From Chelativorans alearensis (GTDB taxonomy: Bacteria; Pseudomonadota; Alphaproteobacteria; Rhizobiales; Rhizobiaceae): a stretch of DNA of 64,000 nucleotides. The translations under genes and the position numbers were made by a program. The notes below the pieces were generated by a model that worked only from the letters and a program-made list of their open reading frames with translations, did no database searches and had not been told where the DNA came from. Every line of letters starts with the position of its first letter. The first letter of the stretch is position 1. Shown piece by piece: positions 17,093-28,896 of this stretch. The stretch is taken from the NCBI RefSeq assembly GCF_010993735.1, contig NZ_WQNI01000002.1:248001-312000 (forward strand), read 5' to 3'.

Positions 17093-19038
17093 GCACGGCC
17101 ACTGACACCGCAAAACCCGTCGAGCCGATGAGGAAGAGCGGGCGGCCGAGCTTTTTCGCGCTCCTGGTGGCGAACCGCCTGGCCGCCTTCGGCCTCGGCC
17201 TCCTGGTGGTGATCGCGCTCGCCGCCCTCCTCACGCCGTTTCTGCCCTTGCAACCGCCCGACATCACAAATCCGGCCAACCGCCTTCTTCGTCCGCTCAC
17301 GGAAGGCCACCTCCTGGGCACGGATCAGTTGGGCCGCGACCTTCTTTCCCGTCTCATGTGGGGCGCGCGCGTCTCCATCGCCGTCGGCCTGTCGGCGACG
17401 CTGGTGGCGGCGGTCGTCGGCTCGGCCATCGGCCTCGTCGCCGGCTATGCGGGCGGGCGCACGGACAATTTCATGATGCGCGGCATCGACATGCTGATGG
17501 CCTTCCCCTACATCCTGCTCGCGCTGGCCATCGTCGCCGTGCTCGGCCCGGGCCTGATGAACGCGCTCTATGCCATCGCCGTCGTCAACATCCCCTTCTT
17601 CGCCCGCAACATCCGCGGCGTCACGCTGTCACTCGCCCATCGCGAGTTCGTCGACGCGGCAAGGCTTTCGGGCAAGGGGCATCTGCGCATCCTCCTCTCC
17701 GAAGTGCTGCCGAATGTGCTGCCCGTCATCGTCATCACCATGTCGACCACCGTCGGCTGGATGATCCTGGAGACGGCGGGGCTCTCCTTCCTCGGCCTCG
17801 GCGCACAGCCGCCACAGGCCGATCTCGGCTCCATGCTGGGTGAGGGGCGCAAGCTTCTGTTCACCGCGCCGCACGTTTCCATCGTGCCGGGCCTGATGAT
17901 CTTCGCCCTCGTCATGAGCATCAATCTCGTCGGCGACGGCATCCGCGACGTGCTCGACCCGCGGCTCAAGTCCGGCGCGCTCAGCCGTCCCGCCGCGGCG
18001 ACGGCGGTGAAGCGCGAGGGCGTGCCGGCGATGCCGGATGCGCCCGCGAAAGCAGCGCTCGACGTGCGCGACCTCAGGACTGAGTTCCGCGTCGGCGGCG
18101 ATGTCTACAAGGCCGTCGGCGGGGTGAGCTTCCAGCTCAGGGAACGCGAGTGTCTCGGTCTGGTGGGCGAATCGGGCTCCGGCAAGTCCGTCACCGCCAT
18201 GTCGCTCCTCGGCCTCGTGCCGACGCCGCCCGGGCGCATTGCCGGCGGCCGCGTCCTCTACCAGGGCCGCGACCTCCTGGAGGCTTCCGAAGCCGACTTG
18301 CGCAAACTGCGCGGTGGTGCCTTCGCCTATGTCTTCCAGGACCCGCTGTCGACGCTGCATCCGCTCTTCACCGTGGGCGACCAGGTGACGGAGGCTATCC
18401 GTGCCCACCAGCCGCTCTCCTATCGCGAGGCGTGGAAGCGGGCGGTGGCGCTTCTTAAGATGGTGCGTATCCCCAACGCCGCCGAGCGCGCGGGGTCCTA
18501 TCCGCACGAACTGTCCGGCGGCATGCGTCAGCGCGTGTCGATCGCCATGGCGCTCGCCAACGACGCGGAGATCCTGATCGCCGACGAGCCAACGACCGCG
18601 CTCGACGTCACGGTGCAGGCGCAGATCCTGAAGCTCATGGACGCGCTGCAGGACGACAAGGGTGCCGCCCTCCTCTTCATCACCCACGATTTCGGCGTGG
18701 TCTCGGAAATCTGCGACCGCGTGGCGGTGATGTATGCGGGCCGCATCGTCGAGACCGGGCCGACGGATGAGGTGCTCAACGCACCCGCCCATCCCTATAC
18801 GCGCAAGTTGATCGACTGCGTTCCGGTGCTGGGCGAGCCGGAACGGCGGCTCGACGCGATCTCCGGTCTGCCGCCGGCGGTCAACCGCCTGCCCGAAGGC
18901 TGCGCCTTCGCCGAGCGCTGCCCCTATGCCGAGGCGGCTTGCCGGGAGGGCGAGATCGCGCTGGAGAGCCTCGCGCCGGAGCGCGCCGTGCGCTGCATCA
19001 AGCCGCTGAAACCGGAACAGTCGGAGGCTGCGCAATGA
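17089..19038 (+). CDS. Fused ABC permease (DppC type) and ATP-binding protein (DppD type)
   Basis: A single 649-aa frame joins two normally separate subunits. Residues about 1-300 form a DppC permease ([20 protein letters not shown], then the EAA loop [24 protein letters not shown]). Residues about 320-640 form a DppD ATPase with Walker A GESGSGKS, signature [10 protein letters not shown], Walker [13 protein letters not shown] and the C-terminal oligopeptide extension with cysteines ([17 protein letters not shown]). The linker at about 300-325 is Ala/Pro-rich. The frame is continuous, with no sign of an internal stop. It overlaps both neighbours by 4 nt. Such fusions occur in Hyphomicrobiales. 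Confidence 0.92.
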   Translation: MSTATDTAKPVEPMRKSGRPSFFALLVANRLAAFGLGLLVVIALAALLTPFLPLQPPDITNPANRLLRPLTEGHLLGTDQLGRDLLSRLMWGARVSIAVGLSATLVAAVVGSAIGLVAGYAGGRTDNFMMRGIDMLMAFPYILLALAIVAVLGPGLMNALYAIAVVNIPFFARNIRGVTLSLAHREFVDAARLSGKGHLRILLSEVLPNVLPVIVITMSTTVGWMILETAGLSFLGLGAQPPQADLGSMLGEGRKLLFTAPHVSIVPGLMIFALVMSINLVGDGIRDVLDPRLKSGALSRPAAATAVKREGVPAMPDAPAKAALDVRDLRTEFRVGGDVYKAVGGVSFQLRERECLGLVGESGSGKSVTAMSLLGLVPTPPGRIAGGRVLYQGRDLLEASEADLRKLRGGAFAYVFQDPLSTLHPLFTVGDQVTEAIRAHQPLSYREAWKRAVALLKMVRIPNAAERAGSYPHELSGGMRQRVSIAMALANDAEILIADEPTTALDVTVQAQILKLMDALQDDKGAALLFITHDFGVVSEICDRVAVMYAGRIVETGPTDEVLNAPAHPYTRKLIDCVPVLGEPERRLDAISGLPPAVNRLPEGCAFAERCPYAEAACREGEIALESLAPERAVRCIKPLKPEQSEAAQ

Positions 19039-20027
19039 GCGAGACGGTTCTGGCGGTGGAAGGCCTGACACGCATATTCGGCGGCGGGCGCACGCTTCTC
19101 GGCAAGAAGAAGCCGCAGGTGCACGCCGTGCAGGGGGTTGATCTATCCCTGAATGAAGGCGAGACGCTGGGCATTGTCGGCGAATCGGGTTGCGGCAAGT
19201 CCACGCTGGCGCGCATGCTCGTCGGCCTCGACGCGCCGACCGAAGGGACCATCCGCCTGAAAGGCGAGGATGTGACGGCGCTCGCCAAGAGCTCACCGCG
19301 CGGGCTTGCCCGCAGCATCCAGTACGTCTTCCAGGACCCGGTCTCTTCGCTCAACCCGCGCAAGACCATCCGCCGCATCCTCGAAGCGCCGATGAAGCAT
19401 CTGCTCGGCATAGTGTCCGAAAGGCGCCGTGAGCGCCTTGCCGAGCTGATGGACGCGGTGAGCCTCAGGGCCGAGTTCCTCGACCGCTACCCGCACGAGT
19501 TCTCCGGCGGCCAGGCGCAGCGCATCGGCATCGCCCGCGCGCTCGCGGCGGAGCCGGAAATCCTGGTGCTCGACGAGCCTGTCTCGGCGCTGGACGTCTC
19601 GGTGCAGGCGCAGGTATTGAACCTGCTCGATAGTCTCAAGTCGCGCTTCGGCCTGACCTATGTCTTCATAAGCCATGATCTGTCGGTGGTGGAGAGTGTC
19701 TCCGACCGGGTGGCGGTGATGTATTTCGGGCGCATCGTGGAAGAGGCCACAGCAAGGGAACTCTTCGCCCGGCCGCGACACCCCTATACGAAGCTCCTGT
19801 TCAACTCCGCCCCGGTGCCGGGCAAGAAGGGGCTGAGGGGCGAAGAAGGCCTCGCCGAGCTCCCCGATCCCTACAACCCCCCGCCCGGTTGCGCCTTCGC
19901 GCCCCGCTGCCCGCGCGCCGATGCAACCTGCCGCGAAACCCGTCCGCCGCTCGAAGCCAGGGAAAAAGGGCGCCGGGCCGCTTGCTTCCACCCGTTGAAG
20001 GACACGGCGCTGGAGACAGCAGGATGA
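19035..20027 (+). CDS. ABC transporter ATP-binding protein, DppF type
   Basis: Second ATPase of the importer, 330 aa: Walker A GESGCGKS, Q-loop YVFQDPVSSLNP, signature FSGGQAQRIG, Walker B ILVLDEPVSALD and H-loop ISHDLS. The C-terminal Cys-containing oligopeptide/dipeptide extension is present (PPGCAFAPRCPRADATCRE). The ATG at 19035 overlaps the upstream stop by 4 nt and its own stop overlaps the regulator start by 4 nt, so the operon is tightly coupled. Confidence 0.93.
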   Translation: MSETVLAVEGLTRIFGGGRTLLGKKKPQVHAVQGVDLSLNEGETLGIVGESGCGKSTLARMLVGLDAPTEGTIRLKGEDVTALAKSSPRGLARSIQYVFQDPVSSLNPRKTIRRILEAPMKHLLGIVSERRRERLAELMDAVSLRAEFLDRYPHEFSGGQAQRIGIARALAAEPEILVLDEPVSALDVSVQAQVLNLLDSLKSRFGLTYVFISHDLSVVESVSDRVAVMYFGRIVEEATARELFARPRHPYTKLLFNSAPVPGKKGLRGEEGLAELPDPYNPPPGCAFAPRCPRADATCRETRPPLEAREKGRRAACFHPLKDTALETAG

Positions 20028-20800
20028 CGGGCATGGCTGAAAAGGGCAGGGCGCGACCGCCGCGCGGGCCGAAGCGGCCGGCCGTCATCTCCGACGAGAT
20101 CAAGGATTGGATCGTCACGCAGAACCTCAAGCCCGGCGATCGGCTGCCCCAGGAAAAGGCGCTGATCGAGCGCTTCCGCGCCTCCAAGGGCACCATGCGC
20201 GAGGCGCTGCGCTCGCTGGAGGCGCAAGGGCTGGTGACCACCCGCACGGGGCCGGGCGGCGGCATCTTCGTCGCCGCGCTCGAAGACACGCGGGCGATGG
20301 AGCTTCTTGCCAACTACTTCTTCTTCCGCCAACCCTCCATTGCCGACATCTACACGGTGCGCTGCCAATTGGAGCCGGAGCTTGCGGCTAGTCTCGTCGG
20401 CCGCTTGGCCGAGGAGGACTACCAGCGGCTGGAAGAGACCATGCGTGTCTACGACCATCCGGCGGAGACGGTGGGCGAGGAATATCAGCAGCGCATGGCC
20501 GAACTCGACTTCCACGCCGTGCTGGCGGAGCTGTGTCCCAACCCGGTGCTCGGCTTCATGTGTGGCTTCCTGCAGAATCTATTACGCAACCTCACCGTCT
20601 GCCGCCGCATCTACGACCGCCCCAACCCGGCGCTGCGCGAGACCGGGCTTTCCTACCAGACACGGCTGATCGCGGCGCTGAAGGCCGGAGACGGCGAAAG
20701 CGTGCGTTCCATCATGTACAAGCATATGCTGAGCGCCTGGCGCTACATGGAAGCGTGCGAAGCGGAGATGAAGACGGATTTCCTGCGGTTGGGGAGGTAG
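20024..20800 (+). CDS. GntR family (FCD subgroup) transcriptional regulator
   Basis: 258 aa. The N-terminal winged helix matches FadR/GntR (ISDEIKDWIVTQNLKPGDRLPQEKALIERFRASKGTMREALRSLEAQGLV), followed by an all-helical FCD effector domain with likely metal/ligand residues (DFHAVLAE and the late His in MYKHMLSAW). It is the last gene of the importer operon, entered through an ATGA overlap, so repressor and transporter are made from one transcript. The palindrome at 14237 is the likely target. The effector is probably the imported compound or a catabolite. Confidence 0.9.
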   Translation: MTGMAEKGRARPPRGPKRPAVISDEIKDWIVTQNLKPGDRLPQEKALIERFRASKGTMREALRSLEAQGLVTTRTGPGGGIFVAALEDTRAMELLANYFFFRQPSIADIYTVRCQLEPELAASLVGRLAEEDYQRLEETMRVYDHPAETVGEEYQQRMAELDFHAVLAELCPNPVLGFMCGFLQNLLRNLTVCRRIYDRPNPALRETGLSYQTRLIAALKAGDGESVRSIMYKHMLSAWRYMEACEAEMKTDFLRLGR

Positions 20801-20835
20801 CTGGGATAAGGGCGGGATGGCGGTGAGTGCCTTCA

Positions 20836-20866
20836 CCCTCGTGGTTCGACAGGCTCACCACGAGGG
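20836..20866. repeat. Intergenic hairpin repeat after the GntR gene
   Basis: CCCTCGTGGT (20836-20845) and ACCACGAGGG (20857-20866) form a perfect 10-bp stem with an 11-nt loop (TCGACAGGCTC). It may terminate the importer operon, though no T run follows. The remaining 115 bp before ispG show nothing else. Confidence 0.6.
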
Positions 20867-20981
20867 CGGGATGCAGGCCAATCCCAACCTGTCACGCTTT
20901 AACTGGCGACCATCGGCACCATTGACATTCGCGCGCGGTTTCGCCACCTCACGGACAACAGGTTGAAAACGGGGCAGGTCG

Positions 20982-22253
20982 ATGACCGCCGAAACCATTT
21001 CCGGGTACTTCTCTTCCCCCTTTCCCCGCCGGGCTTCCGTCGGGGTCGATGTCGGCGGCGTCATGGTCGGCGGCGATGCCCCCGTGGTCGTGCAATCCAT
21101 GACCAACACCGACACGGCGGATGTGGATGCCACGGTGGCGCAGGTCGCCGCGCTTCATCGCGCCGGCTCGCAGATCGTACGCATCACGGTGGACCGCGAC
21201 GAGGCGGCCGGCGCCGTGCCGAGGATCCGCGAGCGGCTGGAGCGGCTCGGCCATAACGTGCCGCTGGTCGGCGATTTCCACTATATCGGCCACAAGCTTC
21301 TGGCCGATCATCCCGCCTGCGCCGAGGCGCTGGCGAAATACCGCATCAACCCCGGCAATGTCGGTTTCCGGGAAAAGAAGGACCGCCAGTTCGCAGCGAT
21401 CGTCGAGACGGCGATCCGGCACGACAAGCCGGTCAGAATCGGCGTCAACTGGGGCTCGCTCGACCAGGAGCTTCTGACGCGCCTGATGGACGAGAATCAG
21501 GCCAAGGGCTCGCCGCTCACCGCCCAGGAGGTGACGCGCGAGGCCATCGTGCAGTCCGCGCTCCTTTCAGCAGAGCTGGCTGAGGAGATCGGCCTGCCGA
21601 GACACCGCATCATCCTGTCGGCCAAGGTGAGCCAGGTGCAGGATTTGATCGCTGTCTATACGGAGCTGGCGCGGCGCTCCGACCATGCGCTTCATCTCGG
21701 CCTCACCGAGGCCGGCATGGACACCAAGGGCATCGTCGCCTCGTCGGCGGCCATGGGCATCCTGCTTCAGCAGGGTATCGGCGACACGATCCGCATTTCG
21801 CTGACGCCGGAACCTGGCGGCGACCGCACGCGCGAGGTGCGGGTGGCGCAGGAGCTTCTGCAGACCATGGGCTTCCGGCAGTTCGTGCCGGTGGTGGCGG
21901 CGTGTCCCGGCTGCGGGCGCACCACCTCCACCGTGTTCCAGGAGCTGGCGCAGAAGATCGAGGCGGACATCCGCAAGAACATGCCGGTTTGGCGGGAAAA
22001 ATACCCGGGCGTCGAAGCGCTCCAGGTCGCCGTCATGGGCTGCATCGTCAACGGACCGGGCGAATCCAAGCACGCCGATATCGGCATTTCGCTGCCGGGC
22101 ACCGGCGAGACACCCGCCGCCCCCGTCTTCATCGACGGAAAGAAAGCCGCCACGCTGCGCGGGGCGACCATCGCCGCCGATTTCGAGAAGATGGTGGCCG
22201 ACTACATCGAGCGCCGCTTCGGGCGTGGAAGCGCGGTGGAAGCGGCGGAATAG
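20982..22253 (+). CDS. ispG: 4-hydroxy-3-methylbut-2-enyl diphosphate synthase (flavodoxin/ferredoxin)
   Basis: Penultimate enzyme of the MEP isoprenoid pathway, 423 aa, converting MEcPP to HMBPP with a [4Fe-4S] cluster. The N-terminal TIM-barrel motifs are clear ([42 protein letters not shown]). Cluster ligands are in [12 protein letters not shown] and [19 protein letters not shown]. The alphaproteobacterial form carries the extra middle region seen here. It converges with soxR, stops separated by about 20 bp. ispA, later in the window, uses the products of this pathway. Confidence 0.96.
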   Translation: MTAETISGYFSSPFPRRASVGVDVGGVMVGGDAPVVVQSMTNTDTADVDATVAQVAALHRAGSQIVRITVDRDEAAGAVPRIRERLERLGHNVPLVGDFHYIGHKLLADHPACAEALAKYRINPGNVGFREKKDRQFAAIVETAIRHDKPVRIGVNWGSLDQELLTRLMDENQAKGSPLTAQEVTREAIVQSALLSAELAEEIGLPRHRIILSAKVSQVQDLIAVYTELARRSDHALHLGLTEAGMDTKGIVASSAAMGILLQQGIGDTIRISLTPEPGGDRTREVRVAQELLQTMGFRQFVPVVAACPGCGRTTSTVFQELAQKIEADIRKNMPVWREKYPGVEALQVAVMGCIVNGPGESKHADIGISLPGTGETPAAPVFIDGKKAATLRGATIAADFEKMVADYIERRFGRGSAVEAAE

Positions 22254-22273
22254 GCGGCTGGGCCGGCCAAGCC

Positions 22274-22732
22274 TCATCCGGGATCGAGCAGACGCGGGCC
22301 GGGGCCGGCTTCGCCGAGTTCGTCGTGCGGGTTGCGCAGCGGGCAGGTGTCGACGGAGAGGCAGCCGCAGCCGATGCACTCGTCGAGACTGTCGCGCAGC
22401 CGCGTGAGCTTCTGGATGCGGGCGTCGAGATCAGCGCGCCAATGTTCCGAAAGCTTGCGCCAGTCGGCGGCGGTCGGCGTGCGTGCCTCGGGGAGCGTCT
22501 TCAGCGCGTCGCCGATGGTGGCGAGCGGCACGCCCAGCCGCTGCGCCACCTTTATCACCGCGACCCGCCGCAGGACATCGCGGCCGTATCGGCGTTGGTT
22601 GCCGCCGGTGCGGTGGCTGGTGATCAGCCCCTTGGCTTCGTAGAAGTGCAACGCCGAGACAGCGACGCCGCTGCGCCGCGCCACTTCGCCGACGCCAAGT
22701 TCGCGACGCGGGATTCGCGCATCATGCCCCAT
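22274..22732 (-). CDS. soxR: Redox-sensitive transcriptional activator SoxR (MerR family)
   Basis: 152-aa MerR-type regulator with an N-terminal winged helix ([56 protein letters not shown]), a dimerisation helix, and the [2Fe-2S] cluster motif C-x2-C-x-C-x5-C in [13 protein letters not shown]. That motif defines SoxR, which is activated by superoxide or redox-cycling drugs. AGGAG precedes the ATG. A SoxR box sits 22 bp upstream of the start, so it probably controls its own gene. No soxS follows, as is usual outside enterobacteria. Confidence 0.95.
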   Translation of the reverse strand: MGHDARIPRRELGVGEVARRSGVAVSALHFYEAKGLITSHRTGGNQRRYGRDVLRRVAVIKVAQRLGVPLATIGDALKTLPEARTPTAADWRKLSEHWRADLDARIQKLTRLRDSLDECIGCGCLSVDTCPLRNPHDELGEAGPGPRLLDPG

Positions 22733-22754
22733 TCAGCGGCTCCTTTTAAATAAA

Positions 22755-22772
22755 CCTCAACTAGACTTGAGG
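22755..22772. promoter_or_regulatory. SoxR box
   Basis: CCTCAACTAGACTTGAGG is an 18-bp inverted repeat with only one mismatched pair. It matches the known SoxR target architecture CCTCAAG-N4-CTTGAGG and lies directly upstream of soxR on the minus strand, with an AT-rich -10-like TTTATTTAAA beyond it. Confidence 0.88.
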
Positions 22773-22848
22773 GCGAAGCGCCGGCGGGTCAAGACGCGTG
22801 GACGAGAACACCGTTTTCCCGCGCACCCGGCCGCCATCTTCACCATCG

Positions 22849-22863
22849 TTAATCGCCGCTTAA
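22849..22863. promoter_or_regulatory. CtrA-type binding site
   Basis: TTAA-TCGCCGC-TTAA is an exact TTAA-N7-TTAA, the full CtrA consensus, centred 60 bp upstream of the hybrid kinase start. A 12-bp palindrome CCGCTTAAGCGG overlaps its right half. Such an AT-only spaced motif is rare in this GC-rich DNA. Confidence 0.55.
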
Positions 22864-22915
22864 GCGGTATGCTCGATCTTTAGGGGAACGGGGAAAGCGG
22901 ATTGGGGCACCGTCG

Positions 22916-25408
<2,493 letters not shown>

Positions 25409-25418
25409 GAGGTGCGCC

Positions 25419-26333
25419 TCACCGCTCTCGCTCGGCGACGAAGCGCGCTGCTTGGCACAGCACGGCCGCCTTTTCGCCAAAGGGTTGCAGCAGCTCCTCG
25501 GCTTGCGCGACGAGGCCCGAAAGCTGCCGGCGCGCCCAGTCCTCGCCGTTGAGGCCGGCCAGCGTCGCCTTGCCGGCCGCCGCGTCCTTGCCCGTGGCCT
25601 TGCCCATGGCTTCCGGGCTCGCCGTCAGGTCGAGAAGGTCGTCGGCAAGCTGGAAGGCGAGGCCGACGGCCGCACCAAAGGCGGAAAGCCGCTCGCGGTC
25701 GATCTCGTTCGCGCCGCCGATCACCGCACCCGCCTCGCAGGCGAAGCGGATGAGGGCGCCGGTCTTCATCGCCTGCAGTTCGACGATGCCTTCCTCGCCG
25801 GGCGGCTCGTGCTCGGCGGCGAGGTCGAGCGCCTGGCCTCCAGCCATGCCGCCGGCGCCCGCCGCCTGCGCCAGCCGCGCCACGAGGTCGAGCTTGGTCG
25901 CGGCGGGCAGTTCCGTCTCTTCGCCGGCGATGATGTCGAAGGCGTAGGTCAACAGGCTGTCGCCGGCGAGGATCGCCGTCGCCTCGTCGAAGGCGCGATG
26001 CACCGTCGGCTGGCCGCGGCGCAGATCGTCGTCGTCCATGGCCGGCAGGTCGTCGTGGACGAGCGAATAGCAGTGCACGCACTCGAGCGCGGCGGCCACC
26101 CGCAGCGCCGCCTCGCCCCCGGCGTCGAAGAGGCGGGCGCTTTCGACAAGCAGGAAGGGTCTCAGCCTTTTTCCGCCGTTCAGCACGCCGTGCCGCATGG
26201 CCGCCATCAGGCGCGCCGGCCGCACGATCTCTCCTTCGCGCGGGCGCGCGTCGAGCAGGCGGCGCAGCAAGGCCTCCACGGCTTCTGCGTTGAGCGCAAG
26301 CAGGGCTTCGAAGGGGGGTGACGCGTCTTCCAT
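25419..26333 (-). CDS. ispA: Polyprenyl synthetase, probable farnesyl (geranyl) diphosphate synthase
   Basis: About 304 aa. Short-chain isoprenyl diphosphate synthase condensing IPP with DMAPP/GPP. It shows GGKRLRPFL, the first Asp-rich motif [14 protein letters not shown], the MKTGALI segment and the second motif [10 protein letters not shown] place the start at 26333 (MEDASPPF) because the length then matches IspA proteins. An in-frame ATG at 26384 with GGGGA directly before it would add 17 residues and cannot be excluded. It converges with the kinase gene and diverges from mtgA. No dxs follows immediately. Confidence 0.9.
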   Translation of the reverse strand: MEDASPPFEALLALNAEAVEALLRRLLDARPREGEIVRPARLMAAMRHGVLNGGKRLRPFLLVESARLFDAGGEAALRVAAALECVHCYSLVHDDLPAMDDDDLRRGQPTVHRAFDEATAILAGDSLLTYAFDIIAGEETELPAATKLDLVARLAQAAGAGGMAGGQALDLAAEHEPPGEEGIVELQAMKTGALIRFACEAGAVIGGANEIDRERLSAFGAAVGLAFQLADDLLDLTASPEAMGKATGKDAAAGKATLAGLNGEDWARRQLSGLVAQAEELLQPFGEKAAVLCQAARFVAERER

Positions 26334-26459
26334 GGCGGGAGCGATGGCGCTATTCGTCGCCGTGGTCAAGGGCGAGGCGCCCATTCCCCGTTGCCAGCCT
26401 CATCCGCGGCCGGTATTCGAAGGCGGGAAGCCGATTGGGAGAAGAACTTGCCGGCGCCG

Positions 26460-27197
26460 ATGGTGAAAGGGGAAAGACGGCCGGCTGGCGGGCGCCGGCG
26501 GAAGCGGTCGCGCGAGCGCCGGTGGGGCAGGACGTGGTTGCGCCGACTCATCGCCGTTCTCGTCATCCTCGCGCTGCTGCCGTTCGGCCTCACGCTCCTT
26601 TACCGTGTTTCGTGGGTGCACCCGGTGTCGACCCTGATGCTGGCCGACTTGGCGACGCTGCAGGGCTATGACCGCCGCTGGGTATCGCTCGATGATATGG
26701 GTACCGCCGCCGCGTACGCCGTCATGATGTCGGAGGACGGGCAGTTCTGCGCCCATTCCGGTGTCGATTGGGGGGCGCTCAATACGGTCGTCAGCGATGC
26801 GCTTTCCGGCGAGCGCCCGCGCGGGGCCTCGACGATCCCCATGCAGACGGTGAAGAACCTTTTCCTCTGGTCCGGCCGCTCCTACGTGCGCAAGGTCATG
26901 GAGGCGCCGCTGGCGCTCTACTTCGATGCGGTAGTGCCGAAGTGGCGCATCATGGAGATCTATCTCAACATCGCTGAATGGGGGCCGAACATCTACGGTG
27001 TGGAGGCAGCTTCCCAATACCATTTCGGCCGCCCCGCCAGGGACCTTTCGGCGCGGCAGGCGGCGCTTCTGGCGGTCACTCTGCCCAATCCCGTCGGGCG
27101 CAACCCGGCAAGACCGTCGGCGGGGTTGGGCCGGCTGGCCTCCATCATCGAAAGGCGCGCTGCAAGGGCCGGCGCCTATGTCGGCTGTCTCGACTGA
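26460..27197 (+). CDS. mtgA: Monofunctional biosynthetic peptidoglycan transglycosylase
   Basis: GT51 glycosyltransferase (245 aa) polymerising lipid II into glycan strands. A basic N-terminus precedes a single membrane anchor ([19 protein letters not shown], about residues 30-48). Catalytic motifs are [13 protein letters not shown] (first Glu), [17 protein letters not shown] (the usual TQQ is replaced by PMQ, as in MtgA), and [22 protein letters not shown]. There is no transpeptidase domain. I chose the ATG at 26460; the longer frame from 26391 has no convincing start and overlaps the ispA promoter region. Confidence 0.93.
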   Translation: MVKGERRPAGGRRRKRSRERRWGRTWLRRLIAVLVILALLPFGLTLLYRVSWVHPVSTLMLADLATLQGYDRRWVSLDDMGTAAAYAVMMSEDGQFCAHSGVDWGALNTVVSDALSGERPRGASTIPMQTVKNLFLWSGRSYVRKVMEAPLALYFDAVVPKWRIMEIYLNIAEWGPNIYGVEAASQYHFGRPARDLSARQAALLAVTLPNPVGRNPARPSAGLGRLASIIERRAARAGAYVGCLD

Positions 27198-27215
27198 GCG
27201 CGGCGGAGGTACGGT

Positions 27216-27623
27216 ATGGTAAAACGCGGCTCCTCCATCGGCTTCTTCGGCATTTTCGGGCGCTCGGAGGACATGCGCCGGCTGGACGAGGCGCTGCGGG
27301 ATGCGGGCCTCCACCCTGCCCAGGTACCCGAGGGCGTGAAACTTGCAGCCGTCGGCTTGATGACGAGCGAAGAGACGCCGGAGCCGCCTCCCGCGGCCTA
27401 TCCTTCCGTGGGCGAGCTGATGGCCTTCTGTGCGCTCGGCGGCGAACTCTTCGCCCACGAAAACGGCGAGGTGCGTCTCGCCGCGGTGACGCGGCGCATG
27501 GAGACGGCTCTGGAGGCGGGGGAGGGCCGGGATGCCGAAATCGTCCTTCTCATGCTGCACGCGAAGCTCATCCATCCGGCGCTGGTCGACCGCTACGACA
27601 TACGCGCCGAGAGCGAGGGTTGA
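27216..27623 (+). CDS. Conserved hypothetical protein
   Basis: A 135-aa soluble protein, 18 nt after mtgA and probably in the same transcript, with a good CGGAGGT before the ATG. It opens MVKRGSSIGFFGIFGRSEDMRRLDEALRDAGLHP and then has a helical segment (VGELMAFCALGGELFAHENG... AEIVLLMLHAKLIHPALVDRYDI). There is no signal peptide, transmembrane segment or known motif. The coding bias matches its neighbours, so I regard it as real. Function unknown. Confidence 0.75.
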   Translation: MVKRGSSIGFFGIFGRSEDMRRLDEALRDAGLHPAQVPEGVKLAAVGLMTSEETPEPPPAAYPSVGELMAFCALGGELFAHENGEVRLAAVTRRMETALEAGEGRDAEIVLLMLHAKLIHPALVDRYDIRAESEG

Positions 27624-27784
27624 GCCGTTCTGCTCGGCGCCGGCGCAAAAAATCGCCGCGCCCCACTGGCCAAAGGGCCGATTGCCGTGTATAGGCGGCG
27701 CGAATTCCAAATTGCCCGGCCGCATTGCAAGGCCCCTGGACGAGCGGGGCCACAAGAGCGGTTGACTGAATAGCGGAGAGCACA

Positions 27785-27967
27785 ATGGCTGTACCTAAAA
27801 GAAAGACGTCGCCGTCGAAGCGTGGCATGCGCCGCGCGGCCGATGCGCTCAAGAAGCCAACCTATGTCGAGGACAAGGATTCGGGCGAGCTGCGCCGCCC
27901 GCATCACATAGACCTGAAGACGGGCATGTATCGTGGCCGTCAGGTACTGGAACCGAAAGAAGCATAA
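27785..27967 (+). CDS. rpmF: 50S ribosomal protein L32
   Basis: 60-aa basic protein beginning [22 protein letters not shown] and containing the alphaproteobacterial L32 motif [19 protein letters not shown]. The zinc-binding cysteines of some L32 proteins are absent, as is usual in this group. It is monocistronic, with its own terminator 26 nt downstream and no plsX neighbour. Confidence 0.97.
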   Translation: MAVPKRKTSPSKRGMRRAADALKKPTYVEDKDSGELRRPHHIDLKTGMYRGRQVLEPKEA

Positions 27968-27992
27968 GCTTTTCGGATCTCAGGCAACATGT

Positions 27993-28027
27993 GGAAGGGC
28001 CGGCCTAGTGCCGGCCTTTCCCTTTTT
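27993..28027 (+). terminator. Intrinsic terminator of rpmF
   Basis: Stem GGAAGGGCCGGC (27993-28004) with GCCGGCCTTTCC (28010-28021), one G-T pair, a 5-nt loop, then CTTTTTT. A direct repeat GGGTTAA-CGC-GGGTTAA follows at 28035-28051, before phaR. Confidence 0.9.
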
Positions 28028-28071
28028 TGGCGGCGGGTTAACGCGGGTTAATCTTTCGACCCCCTTCGGGG

Positions 28072-28668
28072 TCAATCCTTCGACATCGAGTCGATCTTGC
28101 GCTGCATGGCCGCTACCTGCTCGCGCAGCTCCTTCAGATCGCCCGCCTCGCCGGCCTCCTCGCGCTGGCCGTTGGAGCCGCCGGGTGGCGTCGGCGAGAA
28201 CATGCGCATGGCCTGCTGGAACATCTCGATGTTGCGCCGCGCCTGCTCCTCGATCACCTTCATGGGCGCGTTCATCTGCATCATGTCGCCCATCGGCGTC
28301 TTGCCGAAGGCCTGCGTCATCTGTTCGCGCAGGCGCTCTTGCTCCTTGGCGAAGGCCAGCATGGACTGCTCCAGGAAGCTCGGCACCACCATCTGCATCT
28401 GATCGCCGTAAAACGAGATGAGCTGGCGCAGGAACGAGATGGGCAGCATGTTCTGCCCGTTCTTGTCGTTCTCCAGTTCAAAGATGATCTGGGTCAGGAC
28501 AGAATGCGTGATGTCATCGCCCGTCTTGGCATCCTGCACCACGAAATCCTCGTCGCGCTTGACCATCTCGGCCAAGTCCTCCAACGTCACGTAAGTGCTG
28601 GTGCCGGTGTTGTAGAGACGGCGGTTGGCATATTTCTTGATAACCACCGGATCATCTTTTCCAGGCAT
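28072..28668 (-). CDS. phaR: Polyhydroxyalkanoate synthesis repressor PhaR
   Basis: 198-aa regulator of PHB synthesis that binds both DNA and PHB. The N-terminal PHB/PHA accumulation DNA-binding domain is clear (VVIKKYANRRLYNTGTSTYVTLEDLAEMV), followed by the PHB-binding regions (THSVLTQIIFELE, LPISFLRQLISFYGDQMQ). A Met-rich amphipathic segment (about 115-165) and a terminal coiled coil (LKELREQVAAMQRKIDSM) close it. It is divergent from phaA across 228 bp, the usual context. The rest of this gap has an inverted repeat GCAGCG/CGCTGC at 28818-28840 around a -35-like TTGACG. Confidence 0.95.
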   Translation of the reverse strand: MPGKDDPVVIKKYANRRLYNTGTSTYVTLEDLAEMVKRDEDFVVQDAKTGDDITHSVLTQIIFELENDKNGQNMLPISFLRQLISFYGDQMQMVVPSFLEQSMLAFAKEQERLREQMTQAFGKTPMGDMMQMNAPMKVIEEQARRNIEMFQQAMRMFSPTPPGGSNGQREEAGEAGDLKELREQVAAMQRKIDSMSKD

Positions 28669-28817
28669 TCGCAGACCTCCCCCTGCGCGACTTCACAGCG
28701 GATCCTCACGGCTCCGCTTGGAAGCAGGATATGCGAAAGAGTGCGGCAATTGAAAGCGGTTTTCGCTGCAAGCGCGAACGCAATTTCGCGCGCGCCGCAT
28801 TTTCACCGGTCGTGAAG

Positions 28818-28840
28818 GCAGCGTGCGCTTGACGCGCTGC
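28818..28840. promoter_or_regulatory. Inverted repeat at the putative phaA promoter
   Basis: GCAGCG (28818-28823) and CGCTGC (28835-28840) flank a TTGACG at 28829 that could be the -35 of phaA. A role as PhaR operator is inferred from position only. Confidence 0.3.
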
Positions 28841-28896
28841 GGAATGAACGCAACAAAAGAGTTATGCAGTGATCATCGCCAAGTAGGGAGTGAGCC

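Noticed and set aside
28038-28051. TTAA-N6-TTAA after rpmF as a CtrA site
   Set aside because: The spacer is 6 rather than 7, and it lies between the rpmF terminator and the phaR 3-prime end, not in a promoter.
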